A stretch of 64,000 nt of DNA, from NCBI RefSeq assembly GCF_000568815.1, contig NZ_CP007201.1:992001-1056000 (forward strand), read 5' to 3'. This document shows positions 18,020 to 28,076 of this stretch, piece after piece. Numbering within the stretch: the first letter of the stretch is position 1; each line of letters opens with the position of its first letter. The position numbers and the translations under genes were made by a program. Source of the DNA: Sulfurospirillum multivorans DSM 12446. GTDB lineage: Bacteria; Campylobacterota; Campylobacteria; Campylobacterales; Sulfurospirillaceae. The notes below the pieces were generated by a model. That model did no database searches. It was not told the origin of the DNA and saw only the letters and a list, made by a program, of their open reading frames with translations.

Positions 18020-18406
18020 ATGAAATCAGAGCGTTATACCAAAGGTTGGGAAAAACTAAAAGAGGTTGATGGGGAAGCTGGCGAAAAAGTGATAGAGGCA
18101 CTTAAAGATGTCGCTCCTGATTTGGCGCGTTATACCATAGAGTATCCTTTTGGGGATATTTATTCACGCGAAGGTTTAACTCTTAGAGATAGAGAAATAG
18201 CCACTATCGCCGCTTTGATCGCACTTGGCAATGCCAGTTCTCAGTTAAAAGTGCATATTAAAGCAGGACTCAATGTAGGCCTGAGCCAAAAAGAGATTAC
18301 CGAGATTATTATTCAGATGTCAGTCTATGCGGGTTTTCCTGCGGCGTTGAATGGAGCCTTTGCTGCAAAAGAGGTCTTTGCAGGAGATCAAAAAGATGAA
18401 AAATAA
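18020..18406 (+). CDS. Carboxymuconolactone decarboxylase family protein
   Basis: 128 residues, all helical, with the family motif LRDREIATIAALIALG and HIKAGLNVGLSQKEITEI. The CxxC pair of peroxidase-type AhpD members is missing, so it resembles the gamma-carboxymuconolactone decarboxylase branch or one of its uncharacterised relatives. AAAGGAG precedes the start. It overlaps the next gene by 11 bases, so the two are probably co-expressed. Confidence 0.85.
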   Translation: MKSERYTKGWEKLKEVDGEAGEKVIEALKDVAPDLARYTIEYPFGDIYSREGLTLRDREIATIAALIALGNASSQLKVHIKAGLNVGLSQKEITEIIIQMSVYAGFPAALNGAFAAKEVFAGDQKDEK

Positions 18407-19175
18407 AAAAATCATCTTAGCCTCAATGCTCGCTTGCAACGTCTTATGGGCAGAGAGCGATATACTAAAAGTATATGATGGCGTAAGTACTCCTGTGGGT
18501 ATGGCGTTTAATCACAACAATGAACTGATCGTTGCGGAATGGTCTGCTAGTAGGGTGAGCGTGTTTGGCAAAGACGGTCGTAAAAGAGTGTTGAGTGATC
18601 ACATCAAGAGCCCATCAGGAATCGCAGTGGACAAGGAGGATAACGTGTATGTTGCGTCGTATTCGACCGATACGCTCTACAAAATAGAACCCAATGGAAA
18701 CCTATCGATTATTGCGGATGCATTAGCCACGCCAGCAGGGGTCAGTATCGATCAAAACGGCAATATCATGGTTGCGAGCAAGGCGTCAAACGCCATTATC
18801 TTCATCGATCAAAAAGGCACTAAAAGCAACCTTTTTAACGATTTGCAGACACCTGTGGGAATCGTAGAATTAGAGCATGGTTATGCCATATCCAATATCA
18901 ACGGGGATGTCTCACTGTATGACAAAGAAAAACGAAAAACGGGTTCATATAAAGGGTTTAAAAGCCCTGCTGTTGGGATAGTAGGAAGTCAAGAGGGGAA
19001 CGTCTACGCCGTGGATTACGGTGGAAGTGACGTGGTCGAGATACAAAAAAATGGTAACACTAAGGTGCTCACAAGCTCCCTAAGCTCACCCGTAGGTGTC
19101 GCCATCAATCCCCAAGGCGAACTCTTTATCGGTACATGGGGAGATAGCGCGATTTATAAATTAACGATTAAATAG
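18396..19175 (+). CDS. Exported NHL/SMP-30-like beta-propeller protein
   Basis: 259 residues from ATG at 18396, with AGGAG upstream. A signal peptide is visible (KKIILASMLACNVLWAES, cleavage probably after WA). The rest is a series of about six repeats with the pattern (T/S)P(V/A)G(M/V)(A/S)...(N/D)...G(N/E), such as SPSGIAVDKEDNVYVAS and TPAGVSIDQNGNIMVAS, typical of NHL or SMP-30 propellers. Periplasmic, function unknown; ligand or lactone binding is possible. Confidence 0.82.
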   Translation: MKNKKIILASMLACNVLWAESDILKVYDGVSTPVGMAFNHNNELIVAEWSASRVSVFGKDGRKRVLSDHIKSPSGIAVDKEDNVYVASYSTDTLYKIEPNGNLSIIADALATPAGVSIDQNGNIMVASKASNAIIFIDQKGTKSNLFNDLQTPVGIVELEHGYAISNINGDVSLYDKEKRKTGSYKGFKSPAVGIVGSQEGNVYAVDYGGSDVVEIQKNGNTKVLTSSLSSPVGVAINPQGELFIGTWGDSAIYKLTIK

Positions 19176-19193
19176 GGCTTTACATGTAAAGCG

Positions 19194-21008
19194 TTACGCG
19201 GCGAGTTTTAACCGCTCTTTTTTCTCTTCTACTGCGATAGTAGCGCTCTCTTGGTGTAAAAACTTGGAGAGGAGTTTGGTGAGGGTGTGGGAAATCCCAA
19301 ATAGCTCTTCGGCAACACTAGCGACAGCTTGTCCATTGCCTCGGTTGGTGACACTGAGTGCCAAGGTCTCTTGCATTTGCGCTATCAAGGTATTGACATT
19401 GTTGGAAACAGTGTGTGAGAGGCTGACGGCTTTATTGGCGACACTGAGCGAATGGGTGATCTCTTTTTGAGTGTCGGTTGCAATTTTCCCGAGTGACGCC
19501 ATGCGCACACTGGTATCTTCCATTAAACTTGCCACATGGTTGAGCCGTTTGGTGTTGCTTCCTACGCCTCCAATGATCTGCTTGACGATCCCATCGATGC
19601 TTCCTAAACTCTCTTGGGTTCTCTCCGCGAGTTTTCGTACTTCATCCGCAACCACAGCAAAACCGAGCCCATGCTCACCCGCACGTGCCGCTTCAATGGC
19701 AGCATTGAGGGCTAAAAGGTTGGTTTGGTCTGCGATCTCATCGATGAGGTTAAAGACATTTTTCATCTCATCCACGCGTTTGGTCAGCTCTATCATTTGT
19801 TGATTGACCGCATGTTGCTCTTTTTTACTCTCTTGCACATCGTTGTGCAAAGCTTCAAGGTCTTGCATGAAATGGCCCATAACGCCCATATTTTGCTTGA
19901 GAACATCTCTGGTTTGCACGCTCATCCCTTCGGATTCACTGAGCGTTTGTTTCAGTGAAGAGATAGGCTTTTGCATCGTTTCGATGTTGCTCTCTTGCGC
20001 ATGAATCGTTCCTAAAAGGGTTTGAGAGGTTGTTTGCAAGCTTTGCGCGGAGTGGTGCGCATCGTTTGAAATGGTGGCTATGCGTGAAATCGTCTGTGCA
20101 ACGTTGGTAAAGACGGTGTCAATGGTGCGCGTGATGCCATCGAGCTCATCTTTGGTGTTTTCACCGACTTTTTTGAGTTTATGACGAAAATCGATGTGAT
20201 GCGGGGCGAAAATGACTTTTTGTAAAAAGGCATAAATCTGTACGGTCTCAAGCACGACCAAGCGAATCATAAGCGATAAAAAGAGCAACGTCGCCATAAA
20301 AAGCAGCGAAGCGGCGGAGAGATAAAACGTGTTGGTTTGGTTGGATTGATGTAAAGATTGAAGTAAGAGATGATTGTGCTCTAGTGTGTTTGAATCGCGC
20401 GTAAGATTGGCATTGAAATGGGTGAGACTGGTATTGACCTTTGCCATGGTTGTTTCAGTTTTTTGGTTAAATGCTAACGCCTCTTCGATAATTTTTCCTG
20501 TAATATCTTCGATCACCAATGCGATATCACGCACGCCATCTTCATTAGGTTCTGTGCGCATTCGCTCCGCCAAAATGACAAATTGCCTCGCATAAGGGGC
20601 AATGAAGGGGTGTTTTCCTGCACTGCTGTTTTGCCATGCAATAAGTTCATCCAAAAGTCGTTCAAGTTTACGTTGTTGGGAAGGTTTGAAATTAAGCGTG
20701 GTGAGATCATTGCGAATGGTACGTAAATGGGCAAGATCGCTGTACCAAATTCCCACCTCTTTGGCTTGGTGCTCTAAGGCACTAAATTCTGTGATGGTGA
20801 GTGAATTGGCATTCGTTGTCTCTTGAAGGTTGCTTTTGAGGCTTTCGCTCTGCTCTATTTGCGCGTGAAAAAAGTCTTGATTTTGAAAATAACCAACACC
20901 GTAAAGAATGCCCATAATCACAAAGGCAACAAACAGTGTCAAAAATCCTAAATAAAAACGATGCGCAATGCTCAGTTGTTTGATAAAGGTACTTACAAAT
21001 TGCGGCAT
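19194..21008 (-). CDS. Methyl-accepting chemotaxis protein (four-helix-type sensor)
   Basis: 604 residues from ATG at 21008 with GGAG six bases upstream. Order: transmembrane segment (about 18-45), helical periplasmic sensor (about 46-230), second membrane segment (about 237-260), signalling domain with the conserved hairpin tip [20 protein letters not shown]. There is no C-terminal CheR/CheB-tethering pentapeptide (the tail ends RLKLAA). It is monocistronic, and a TTTACATGTAAA site lies 4 bases past its 3' end (19179-19190). Confidence 0.93.
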   Translation of the reverse strand: MPQFVSTFIKQLSIAHRFYLGFLTLFVAFVIMGILYGVGYFQNQDFFHAQIEQSESLKSNLQETTNANSLTITEFSALEHQAKEVGIWYSDLAHLRTIRNDLTTLNFKPSQQRKLERLLDELIAWQNSSAGKHPFIAPYARQFVILAERMRTEPNEDGVRDIALVIEDITGKIIEEALAFNQKTETTMAKVNTSLTHFNANLTRDSNTLEHNHLLLQSLHQSNQTNTFYLSAASLLFMATLLFLSLMIRLVVLETVQIYAFLQKVIFAPHHIDFRHKLKKVGENTKDELDGITRTIDTVFTNVAQTISRIATISNDAHHSAQSLQTTSQTLLGTIHAQESNIETMQKPISSLKQTLSESEGMSVQTRDVLKQNMGVMGHFMQDLEALHNDVQESKKEQHAVNQQMIELTKRVDEMKNVFNLIDEIADQTNLLALNAAIEAARAGEHGLGFAVVADEVRKLAERTQESLGSIDGIVKQIIGGVGSNTKRLNHVASLMEDTSVRMASLGKIATDTQKEITHSLSVANKAVSLSHTVSNNVNTLIAQMQETLALSVTNRGNGQAVASVAEELFGISHTLTKLLSKFLHQESATIAVEEKKERLKLAA

Positions 21009-21160
21009 AAAAGGCTCCACTATAAAAAATTTAGTATGAAGTGTATGATAAGTTGATTGCAAAAGGATTACTAAAGTTTTGGATAAAAATTATGCACGAT
21101 CATAATGTTTTTGGAATATTCTTAAGCGTATAATATCACACAGTTTTTCAAGGGGGAATT

Positions 21161-23041
21161 ATGTCATTTAAAGTGAAGATCATTGGGGCACTCTGTGTTT
21201 TGATGTTTTTAAGTCTCAGTATTTTTAGCTTTATCAGCTATTTTGATACGAAACAAAACAGCGTTATTCAAACGGAGAACAGTTTAAAAATGGCATCTCG
21301 TGCATTGAGCGATTATATTGATGTGTGGATTGCCGGTAAAAAAAGTGGCATTGAAAGCAGTGCGAGGTATCTTACCAACATTCAGTCTATGGAAAAAGCA
21401 GAGATTGTTGCTATTTTGCAAGAGACAACCAAAACACTGGGAGGTTTTGATACCACCGTGGGGCTAGAAGATGGCAGTGCGATCACAGGCACAGGAACGC
21501 CGTTATCTGCGGGCTATGATCCTCGTGTAAGAGGTTGGTATAAGAGCATCAAAGCTTCAGGAAAAGTCGGTGTTACCGATGCTTACATCGATGCAACAAC
21601 CAATAAACTGATCGTTTCGATTATGGCTCCGATTATGAAAGAGGGCAAATTTTTAGGCGGTGTGATTTTAGATATTGCGCTAGATACCCTCACCAAAGCA
21701 ACCGCCGATGTCAATTTTAATGGCGGTTATGGCATGCTTTTTGATACCGCAGGCATTGTGATCGCCCACCCCAACAAAGAGATGTACGGAAAAGAGCTTT
21801 CAAAATTCTTACCAGAACTGACCGATCAAATCAAAGGCAAAAACGATGGTTTAGTCGAGTATCAATTCAACAATGAGACCAAAATTTTTGCGTTTAAAGT
21901 CTCCAAAGAGAGCGGATGGACGCCTGGCATCACCTTCGATAAAGAGGTGGCGTATGCTTTTTTAAAGACCCAAATGAGCGAGTTGTTTTTGGCGGGTATC
22001 ATTATGCTTATTATCTCCATTAGCATCATGATCTTCCTCATCAAAGCCTTGCTAAAACCACTCGATAATCTCAACCGTGTTGTCAAAGAGCTCTCCAGTA
22101 ATGAAGGCGATCTTAGACACCGTCTTGAAACAATCTCCAACGATGAGTTCGCTCAAGTCTCGGGCAATATCAATAAATTCATTGAAAAACTGCATGAGAT
22201 TGTCAAAAGTTCCAAAATCATCAGCACTGAAAATGCCTCGATCTCTGAAGAGCTTTCCCGTACTGCTTCCGAGGTCGTACGCAATGTGGACAGCGAATCT
22301 CGCATCATGAACACGACTAAAGAAGAGGGAATTGCTCTGGTGAAGAGCCTTGAAACCTCGGTGGTCAAAGCCAAAGGCTCCCAAGAAGCACTGAGTCGTA
22401 CGCAACATGACATCGTCGAGGTCAAAAGTAAAGTTGAACAACTCGAATCCACGATGCAAGCAACTGCAATTAAAGAGCAAAGTCTAGCCCAAAGACTTGA
22501 TAATGTCAGCCACAATGCCAATGAAGTCAAAGATGTACTTGGCGTCATTCGTGATATTGCCGATCAAACCAATCTTTTAGCATTGAATGCGGCGATAGAA
22601 GCGGCACGCGCGGGAGAGCACGGACGTGGATTTGCTGTCGTTGCAGATGAAGTACGAAAACTTGCCGAACGTACCCAAAAAGGACTGGTTGAAATCGATG
22701 CGACGATCAATGTCGTCGTACAATCCATCATGGATGCCAATAATGACATCACGCAAAATGTCCAAGAGGTGCAAGCCTTAGCATCCATCACAGCAGATCT
22801 TCAAAAAGGGATGACCAATGTGGCGAACATCATTCACTCCACGATTGATGAAAGTCATTACACCGTAAGTGATTTCATCGATACTTCGACTAAAATCAAA
22901 AAAATCGTGGATGCGATTGAGCAAATTCATGGTATTTCCAAAGAGAATGTTGGAAGCATCGACAACGTTTCGCAAGCGAGTGAACATTTACATGTAATGA
23001 CGGAAAATCTCAACAATGAACTGGGAAAATTTAAGTCTTAA
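21161..23041 (+). CDS. Methyl-accepting chemotaxis protein with dCache sensor
   Basis: 626 residues. N-terminal membrane helix (about 7-30), a periplasmic double Cache sensor (about 35-275, with DPRVRGWYKSIKASGKVGVT and TAGIVIAHPNKEMYGKEL), a second helix (about 280-303), HAMP (about 304-358) and the signalling domain with [20 protein letters not shown]. dCache receptors usually bind amino acids, organic acids or amines. AAGGGGGAAT precedes the start. A TTTACATGTAA site codes LHV near the end of the gene. Confidence 0.94.
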   Translation: MSFKVKIIGALCVLMFLSLSIFSFISYFDTKQNSVIQTENSLKMASRALSDYIDVWIAGKKSGIESSARYLTNIQSMEKAEIVAILQETTKTLGGFDTTVGLEDGSAITGTGTPLSAGYDPRVRGWYKSIKASGKVGVTDAYIDATTNKLIVSIMAPIMKEGKFLGGVILDIALDTLTKATADVNFNGGYGMLFDTAGIVIAHPNKEMYGKELSKFLPELTDQIKGKNDGLVEYQFNNETKIFAFKVSKESGWTPGITFDKEVAYAFLKTQMSELFLAGIIMLIISISIMIFLIKALLKPLDNLNRVVKELSSNEGDLRHRLETISNDEFAQVSGNINKFIEKLHEIVKSSKIISTENASISEELSRTASEVVRNVDSESRIMNTTKEEGIALVKSLETSVVKAKGSQEALSRTQHDIVEVKSKVEQLESTMQATAIKEQSLAQRLDNVSHNANEVKDVLGVIRDIADQTNLLALNAAIEAARAGEHGRGFAVVADEVRKLAERTQKGLVEIDATINVVVQSIMDANNDITQNVQEVQALASITADLQKGMTNVANIIHSTIDESHYTVSDFIDTSTKIKKIVDAIEQIHGISKENVGSIDNVSQASEHLHVMTENLNNELGKFKS

Positions 23042-23057
23042 CCGCATATTTTACTCG

Positions 23058-23094
23058 AAATTGCCCATGCTATGTTACATTGCGTGGGCAATTT
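23058..23094 (+). terminator. Hairpin after chemoreceptor gene
   Basis: AAATTGCCCATGC (23058-23070) pairs with GCGTGGGCAATTT (23082-23094) with one G-T pair. It lies 16 bases after the stop. No clear T run follows, so termination is likely but not certain. Confidence 0.6.
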
Positions 23095-23142
23095 AAGCTT
23101 TGAGTCTGTAGAATCTTTGTTAAAAAAAAACAGAGAGAATCC

Positions 23143-23787
23143 ATGCTAAACAAAGAACTCCTCAAAGGACTCTATGTCCTCACCGATGCAACCCTAACGC
23201 CAGATGAAATCATGCTTGAACAAGTAGAACGTGTTTTAAAAAGCGGTGTTCGCGTTATCCAGTACCGCGACAAATATACGAGCAGTGAAGAGGCTGAGAA
23301 GCAGTGTATCAGACTTCAAGCCTTGTGCGATGTGTATGAAGCGATTTTTATCATCGATGATCGCTTGGATATTGCGTATCGCATCCATGCCGATGGTTTA
23401 CATGTAGGCGAAGATGATGTGAGTTACGAAGAGGCTCGCGCCCTGCTTGGGGATGATAAAATCATCGGCGTATCCTGTTATGGCGACATCGAACGCGCGA
23501 AAAAATACGCCAATCTAGGAGCCGACTATGTCGCGTTTGGCTCCTTTTTTCCCTCTCCAACCAAACCACACGCCAAAATCGTAGACCCTGAAATTTTGAA
23601 ACACGCCAAAGCGCAACTGAATGTGCCTATTTGTGCCATCGGGGGCATTACTGAGGACAATATTGAGCTGCTTTCATGCTACGACATTGCGATGTACTCG
23701 CTCGTTAGTGCGGTGTATAAAGACGATGCGATTGAGGAAAATTTAGAAAAATTACACACGAAAATAGACTTTTTGCAAAACAAATAA
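23143..23787 (+). CDS. thiE: Thiamine-phosphate synthase
   Basis: 214 residues with the TIM-barrel TMP synthase pattern: VIQYRDKYTS (diphosphate site), IIDDRLDIAYRIHADGLHVGEDD and GADYVAFGSFFPSPTKP, ending with CAIGGI. It joins the pyrimidine and thiazole phosphates to form thiamine phosphate in the cytoplasm. The sequence codes LHV at a TTTACATGTA site (23397). It is a single gene here, followed by a REP-like element and an acyltransferase. Confidence 0.93.
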   Translation: MLNKELLKGLYVLTDATLTPDEIMLEQVERVLKSGVRVIQYRDKYTSSEEAEKQCIRLQALCDVYEAIFIIDDRLDIAYRIHADGLHVGEDDVSYEEARALLGDDKIIGVSCYGDIERAKKYANLGADYVAFGSFFPSPTKPHAKIVDPEILKHAKAQLNVPICAIGGITEDNIELLSCYDIAMYSLVSAVYKDDAIEENLEKLHTKIDFLQNK

Positions 23788-23788
23788 A

Positions 23789-23863
23789 GCACCAAAGGTG
23801 CGTGGGCTTTCTGCCTAAGAAAACCCAGTGTTAACGTAGTTTTTGAAGCTTTGCTTTAAAAAC
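23789..23863 (+). repeat. REP-like hairpin element, copy C
   Basis: First hairpin GCACC-aaa-GGTGC (23789-23801), second hairpin TGGG(c)TTT/AAACCCA, then TAACGTAG (23832-23839) and a third hairpin, 11 bp with a TTT loop: GTTTTTGAAGC (23839-23849) and GCTTTAAAAAC (23853-23863). GTAG at the foot and the TTT-loop stem match four other copies in this window (24946, 30943, 40876, 49240). Confidence 0.7.
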
Positions 23864-23903
23864 GTGTTGAAAGTTCTGCAAGAACTCTAATAAAGGAGCG
23901 GGC

Positions 23904-24890
23904 ATGGTTTTAGAAAAGTTTGATGTCTCCATCACCAATGCAAGTAAAGGAATGGCGCTGATGCTGATTTTGTGGCATCATCTTTTCTATGAAAAGCCTG
24001 AAATGGGCTTTGTTGTCTTTCAAACAGCGCTTCTTGCCAAAGTCTGTGTGGGTATTTATGTGGTGCTGAGCGGGTATGGTTTGGCAGAGTCGGTTAAGAA
24101 AAAAGGGCTGGAACTTGGCGCTTTTTACAAGCGACGTTTGCTAAAACTATACATGAACTATTGGCTGATCGCGCTTATTTTTGTGCCGATTGGCGTATGG
24201 TTTATGGAACGATCGCTTTCAAGCGTTTACGGTGAGCATGTCTTTCAAGGCTTTATGCTTCAGATGCTAGGCATCCACATGTTCACGTGGGTCGGTTATG
24301 GTTATAACGCGACATGGTGGTTTATGAGCCTGATCATCGTGCTGTACGCCATTTTTCCCTTGGTGAATTTTTTAACGAAAAAATACCACCTCTGGTTTTT
24401 AGCCTTTTGTGCATGGCTTCTCTTTTTCCCTATTCCCTTGGTCAATGACTGGATCTTTCCCTTTGCGGTGGGCGTGTACCTTTCCCAAAAAGATGGGTTT
24501 GTCAAACTGCTCATTTGGCTCGATAAGCAAGGCAAAGCACGCTTTATCACCCTTTTAATTTTAACCGTGTTGGTGGCGTGGTATAGGCAAAATGGCTGGC
24601 TTTTTGACAGTGTCCGTGCCGATACGTTTTTCGCGATTTTACTGATTCTGTGGACAACAGAACTGGTTGTTTTTTCACCGTGGGCAAAAAAAGCGTTTGA
24701 GTTTGTGGGCGTGCATTCGTTTAATATTTTCTTATTTCACACGTTCATTTATTACTACTATTTTCCTGATTTTATCTACAGTTTTCACTATCCTGTGATG
24801 ATCTTTGCAGTCCTTTTGGGGGTTTGTTTGGTGATCTCCGTAGGAATCGAGAGCTTTAAGAAGAAAATTGGATTTGATAAATTGATCTAA
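23904..24890 (+). CDS. Membrane acyltransferase (OafA/YrhL family)
   Basis: 328 residues with about ten membrane segments. The AT3 family start SKGMALMLILWHHLF holds the expected R/K-x10-H arrangement (His about 26), and VVLSGYGL replaces the usual FSGFLI. It probably transfers acyl groups to an exported sugar or to another envelope compound. AAAGGAG lies upstream of ATG at 23904. No clear operon partner. Confidence 0.85.
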   Translation: MVLEKFDVSITNASKGMALMLILWHHLFYEKPEMGFVVFQTALLAKVCVGIYVVLSGYGLAESVKKKGLELGAFYKRRLLKLYMNYWLIALIFVPIGVWFMERSLSSVYGEHVFQGFMLQMLGIHMFTWVGYGYNATWWFMSLIIVLYAIFPLVNFLTKKYHLWFLAFCAWLLFFPIPLVNDWIFPFAVGVYLSQKDGFVKLLIWLDKQGKARFITLLILTVLVAWYRQNGWLFDSVRADTFFAILLILWTTELVVFSPWAKKAFEFVGVHSFNIFLFHTFIYYYYFPDFIYSFHYPVMIFAVLLGVCLVISVGIESFKKKIGFDKLI

Positions 24891-24945
24891 CACTTTGTTT
24901 CCAAACCCGCCTATTTCTACGGGTTTGGAAGCTTTACATGTAAAT

Positions 24946-25042
24946 AGATTTCTTGCCAAATTGCAAGAAATCTTCTGCCTCGAAGAGGCAAGCTTTAGCG
25001 CCACAGCGGTGTAGCGTAGGTTGTTAGGCTTTGCCTAACAAC
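24946..25042 (+). repeat. REP-like hairpin element, copy A (most complete)
   Basis: Four parts: hairpin AGATTTCTTG/CAAGAAATCT (24946-24973), hairpin TGCCTC-gaa-GAGGCA (24976-24990), AAGCTTTAG, then TAGCGTAG (25012-25019) and a 10-bp hairpin with TTT loop, GTTGTTAGGC (25020-25029) and GCCTAACAAC (25033-25042). It sits between convergent genes and follows a TTTACATGTAAA site. Confidence 0.75.
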
Positions 25043-25055
25043 TGTGATAAAATGG

Positions 25056-25568
25056 TTAAATCAGTGCTGATTTTTGCACAAACTTTTCACTTAAGTGGTT
25101 AAACTCAGCGCTCTCCACCCAGGTCTCGGGGGCACTTACATACTCGACGATATTTTCCAAAAGCACATAATGGGCATGCTCTTCTTCGGCAATGCGTAAA
25201 AATGCCTTTTTTTGTTCACCATCTTCAATCATCAACGCTTTTTCAGTGTAGAATTTGTAACTGCTCTCTTCAGAGCGCAAAGCATTTTTGTAGAGATTGA
25301 CATGATCTTCGGTAAAACAGGGTACTTGATTTGATTTTTGCATCTTTTCAAAGATGTTTTTGGTGTGTTTAAACAGATCGACACTGGGCATCGTTGGAAT
25401 GGCTTTATTTTGGTTCATATGCTCAAAAATATGGTAGTGTTTGACCTCTTCTTCGGCAAGCATCGTCCATATAGACTTTAAGCCTGCATCATCGGTTTGC
25501 GTCGCGAGCTCTCGGTAGTAGCGCTCACCATCTTTTTCAGCTTTCATCGCATATTCATAAACGTTCAT
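25056..25568 (-). CDS. Rubrerythrin/ferritin-like di-iron protein
   Basis: 170 residues from ATG at 25568, with AAGGAG upstream. Two ferritin-like repeats supply the di-iron ligands: EKDGERYYREL and EEEVKHYHIFEHM in the first half, SEESSYKFYTEKA and EEEHAHYVLLENI in the second. There is no rubredoxin domain. Such proteins detoxify peroxide or store iron in microaerophiles. Monocistronic. Confidence 0.85.
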   Translation of the reverse strand: MNVYEYAMKAEKDGERYYRELATQTDDAGLKSIWTMLAEEEVKHYHIFEHMNQNKAIPTMPSVDLFKHTKNIFEKMQKSNQVPCFTEDHVNLYKNALRSEESSYKFYTEKALMIEDGEQKKAFLRIAEEEHAHYVLLENIVEYVSAPETWVESAEFNHLSEKFVQKSALI

Positions 25569-25655
25569 CGTGCACTCCTTGTGTGATAGTTGGATAGGGT
25601 AAATCTCTACCATTCTATACGAAATCTATGATAAAAATCTGATAAAGAATCAAGC

Positions 25656-26312
25656 TTAATTCATTATCAGTAATAAAACCATAAAAAAGTGAAAACTAGA
25701 CCCACCCAAGACAAAAAAATGCCAAATTGCGTGGTTGAGATAGAGCTTTCTCCAGACATAAAAAATAATGCCAACAGTATACGTGACGCCTCCGGCTATA
25801 AGGAGTGAAAGGGTGAGGGAGTCAAGATTGGTGATGAGTGTTTTAAACACGCCCACAACCATCCATCCCATAATAAGATAGAGGATCAATGAGGGGCGGC
25901 GAAAGCGTTTTGCGAACAAAAGATTGAGGCTAACCCCAAGTGCTGCAATCGCCCATGCAATGCCAAAAAGTACCCAACCCGTAACGCCTTGAATGCCTAA
26001 CAAGCTAATCGGCGTGTAGGTTCCTGCGATAAGAATAAAAATGGCACAGTGGTCAATTTGTTGTAAAATGGATTTAGTCTTAGGCAGATAAATGGCATGA
26101 TACAGCGTTGAAGCGCCGTACATAAAAATCAAAGAGAGTCCAAAAACGATGGCACTAGCGATCTTCGCACCATCACCACTTTGCCCTGCAAAAACGCATA
26201 AAATGCTAAGTGCACTCACACTCAGCAAGAGTCCAATTCCATGAATGCTACTGTGCCAAATCTCTTCACATAAAGAGTAGTCGTGTGATGTTTCGATGAT
26301 ATCTCCTTTCAA
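25656..26312 (-). CDS. Hemolysin III/YqfA family membrane protein
   Basis: About 215 residues, seven membrane segments with the family pattern SLCEEIWHSSIHGIG, YHAIYLP and the C-terminal HAIWHFFVLGGSSFHF histidines. Related to PAQR receptors; role unclear. The start is unusual: no ATG or GTG is near. TTG at 26312 has no ribosome-binding site, while ATC at 26297 lies 5 bases after AAAGGAG. Either a TTG or a rare ATC start is used. Confidence 0.85.
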   Translation of the reverse strand: MKGDIIETSHDYSLCEEIWHSSIHGIGLLLSVSALSILCVFAGQSGDGAKIASAIVFGLSLIFMYGASTLYHAIYLPKTKSILQQIDHCAIFILIAGTYTPISLLGIQGVTGWVLFGIAWAIAALGVSLNLLFAKRFRRPSLILYLIMGWMVVGVFKTLITNLDSLTLSLLIAGGVTYTVGIIFYVWRKLYLNHAIWHFFVLGGSSFHFFMVLLLIMN

Positions 26313-26392
26313 AATTTTTTACAAGAGATAGACTTTATTATACTGCGATTTTGCCGATTTAGTTCACATAAGCTATTTGGGGGCAAAAAGCT

Positions 26393-27385
26393 ATGTACAT
26401 CGAATCATCATCATTAACATTGCAGGGGAATCATGAGGAGCTGGGAAGCAGTGCCGTGTATAGGCGCATAACCGACACAGATGTGCAAACACTCACGCGC
26501 ATCAATGAAGCAGAAACACTAAAGCTTCAAGCAACAGGAAGTGTCACGACACAACAAGGTGATGTGCTGGATATTACCTTGCAGAGTACTTTGGCGCGTT
26601 ATGATCGTTATGAGACATTTACATCGCAATCCATTGCTTCTTTGATGGATCCTTTGGTGATCAATCTAAATGGCGGACTCGTCGATGTCGACGCATCAAA
26701 AAAATTTCTGTTTGATCTAAACAGCGATGGATCAGCCGATGAAATGTCACTGTTGGGGCAAAATAACGGGTTTTTAGCACTCGATAAAAACGAAAATGGC
26801 ATCATTGATGATGGCAGTGAACTCTTTGGCACGCAAAGTGGCGATGGGTTTGCGGACTTGGCGCAATACGACGATGATGGCAATGGTTGGATCGATGAGA
26901 ACGATAGCATCTTTTCCAAGCTGAAAATCTGGCAAAAAAGTGCTTTAGAAGACAACCTGATCTCCCTAAGCCAAGCCCAAGTGGGAGCGCTTTTGCTGGA
27001 GAGTGTGGACTCTTCGTTTAGCTACAAAAATGGTGCCGATACCAATGCGCTGCTTCAAGAAAGCAGTGTCGTCCTCTTTGAAAATGGCAGAGCAGGGTGG
27101 GTGTCGCATGTGGATTTTGCGATCACTTCGACGCAAAAAGAAAGTACTCAAACAAGCACTCCAAGTCTCACCGCCAGTACGAGTAGCGTTTTAAGTGCAT
27201 CGCTTGGGAAAATAAAGCAATCTTCCACCACGGAAGATCTTAACGAAAGTCTGCTCTCTTCGCTTAAAAGTAAACTCAAAGCTTTAAACAGTAAGCTTGG
27301 GAAGACACATGATGAAAGTGAAAAAAGTGGCATTATTATGCAAATCCTCAAAATCTCCATGCAAATTGCGCAACTGGGTGGCTAA
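26393..27385 (+). CDS. EF-hand-like calcium-binding protein, unknown function
   Basis: 330 residues. The middle part carries several calcium-loop-like motifs: DLNSDGSADEMS (about 103-114), DKNENGIIDDGSELFG (about 126-141) and DDDGNGWIDENDSIF (about 162-176). The N-terminus has no clear signal peptide and the C-terminus (about 280-330) is a Lys/Leu-rich helix. Similar proteins occur in many Proteobacteria and are often called hypothetical or calcium-binding. An unlinked palindrome, ACCTAAAGCTTTAGGT, follows the stop (27384-27399). Confidence 0.6.
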   Translation: MYIESSSLTLQGNHEELGSSAVYRRITDTDVQTLTRINEAETLKLQATGSVTTQQGDVLDITLQSTLARYDRYETFTSQSIASLMDPLVINLNGGLVDVDASKKFLFDLNSDGSADEMSLLGQNNGFLALDKNENGIIDDGSELFGTQSGDGFADLAQYDDDGNGWIDENDSIFSKLKIWQKSALEDNLISLSQAQVGALLLESVDSSFSYKNGADTNALLQESSVVLFENGRAGWVSHVDFAITSTQKESTQTSTPSLTASTSSVLSASLGKIKQSSTTEDLNESLLSSLKSKLKALNSKLGKTHDESEKSGIIMQILKISMQIAQLGG

Positions 27386-27439
27386 CCTAAAGCTTTAGGT
27401 GGTACAATTTTACATCTTTACATGTAAAAGGAGATTGCG

Positions 27440-28066
27440 ATGCTTGAGCTTCAAACCATTGTAATGTTTGTAACCGCTTCAACGCTTTTGGCACTTGCCC
27501 CAGGCCCTGACATCCTCTTTGTTTTAACCCAATCGATGAGTAAGGGAAGTCGCTCTGGTATTGTTATAGCGCTAGGACTTTGCAGTGGGCTTATTTTTCA
27601 CACAACCGCCGTTGCGTTGGGTGTTGCAGTGATCTTTCAAACCTCGGCTTTAGCCTTTAGCCTTCTCAAATTCGTGGGAGCTGCGTATCTTTTGTACCTT
27701 GCCTTTATGGCATTTAAAGACGCCAGTAAGAGTAAACTGGAATCTTCCAAAAGCCGCCTCAGTCTCATTTCACTTTACAAACGTGGCATTTTGATGAACA
27801 TCACCAACCCAAAAGTGTCCATCTTTTTTCTAGCGTTTTTACCCCAATTCACCAACCCTGAAGTGGGCAATGTCACAGGACAGATTTTTACATTGGGAGC
27901 TTTGTTTATGCTCTGTGCTTTTGTCGTTTTTACGCTGATTTCGCTTCTAGCAGGACGTGTGGGTGCATGGTTTTCAAAAACCAAAAACGGCGAGAAAATC
28001 CTTAACCGCGTTTCTGGAACCATCTTTGCAGCGTTGGCTGTTAAATTAGCCTTTACATCCAAATAG
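27440..28066 (+). CDS. LysE/RhtB family exporter (second paralogue)
   Basis: 208 residues, six membrane segments with the family start LALAPGPDILFVLTQSMSKG and NPKVSIFFLAFLPQF. Probably an amino-acid or related small-molecule exporter. GGAG lies 6-7 bases before the ATG, and TTTACATGTAAA sits at 27417-27428, just before the ribosome-binding site. Divergent from the first LysE gene (12725-13363), so not a recent duplicate. Confidence 0.87.
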   Translation: MLELQTIVMFVTASTLLALAPGPDILFVLTQSMSKGSRSGIVIALGLCSGLIFHTTAVALGVAVIFQTSALAFSLLKFVGAAYLLYLAFMAFKDASKSKLESSKSRLSLISLYKRGILMNITNPKVSIFFLAFLPQFTNPEVGNVTGQIFTLGALFMLCAFVVFTLISLLAGRVGAWFSKTKNGEKILNRVSGTIFAALAVKLAFTSK

Positions 28067-28076
28067 GGCTTACACG

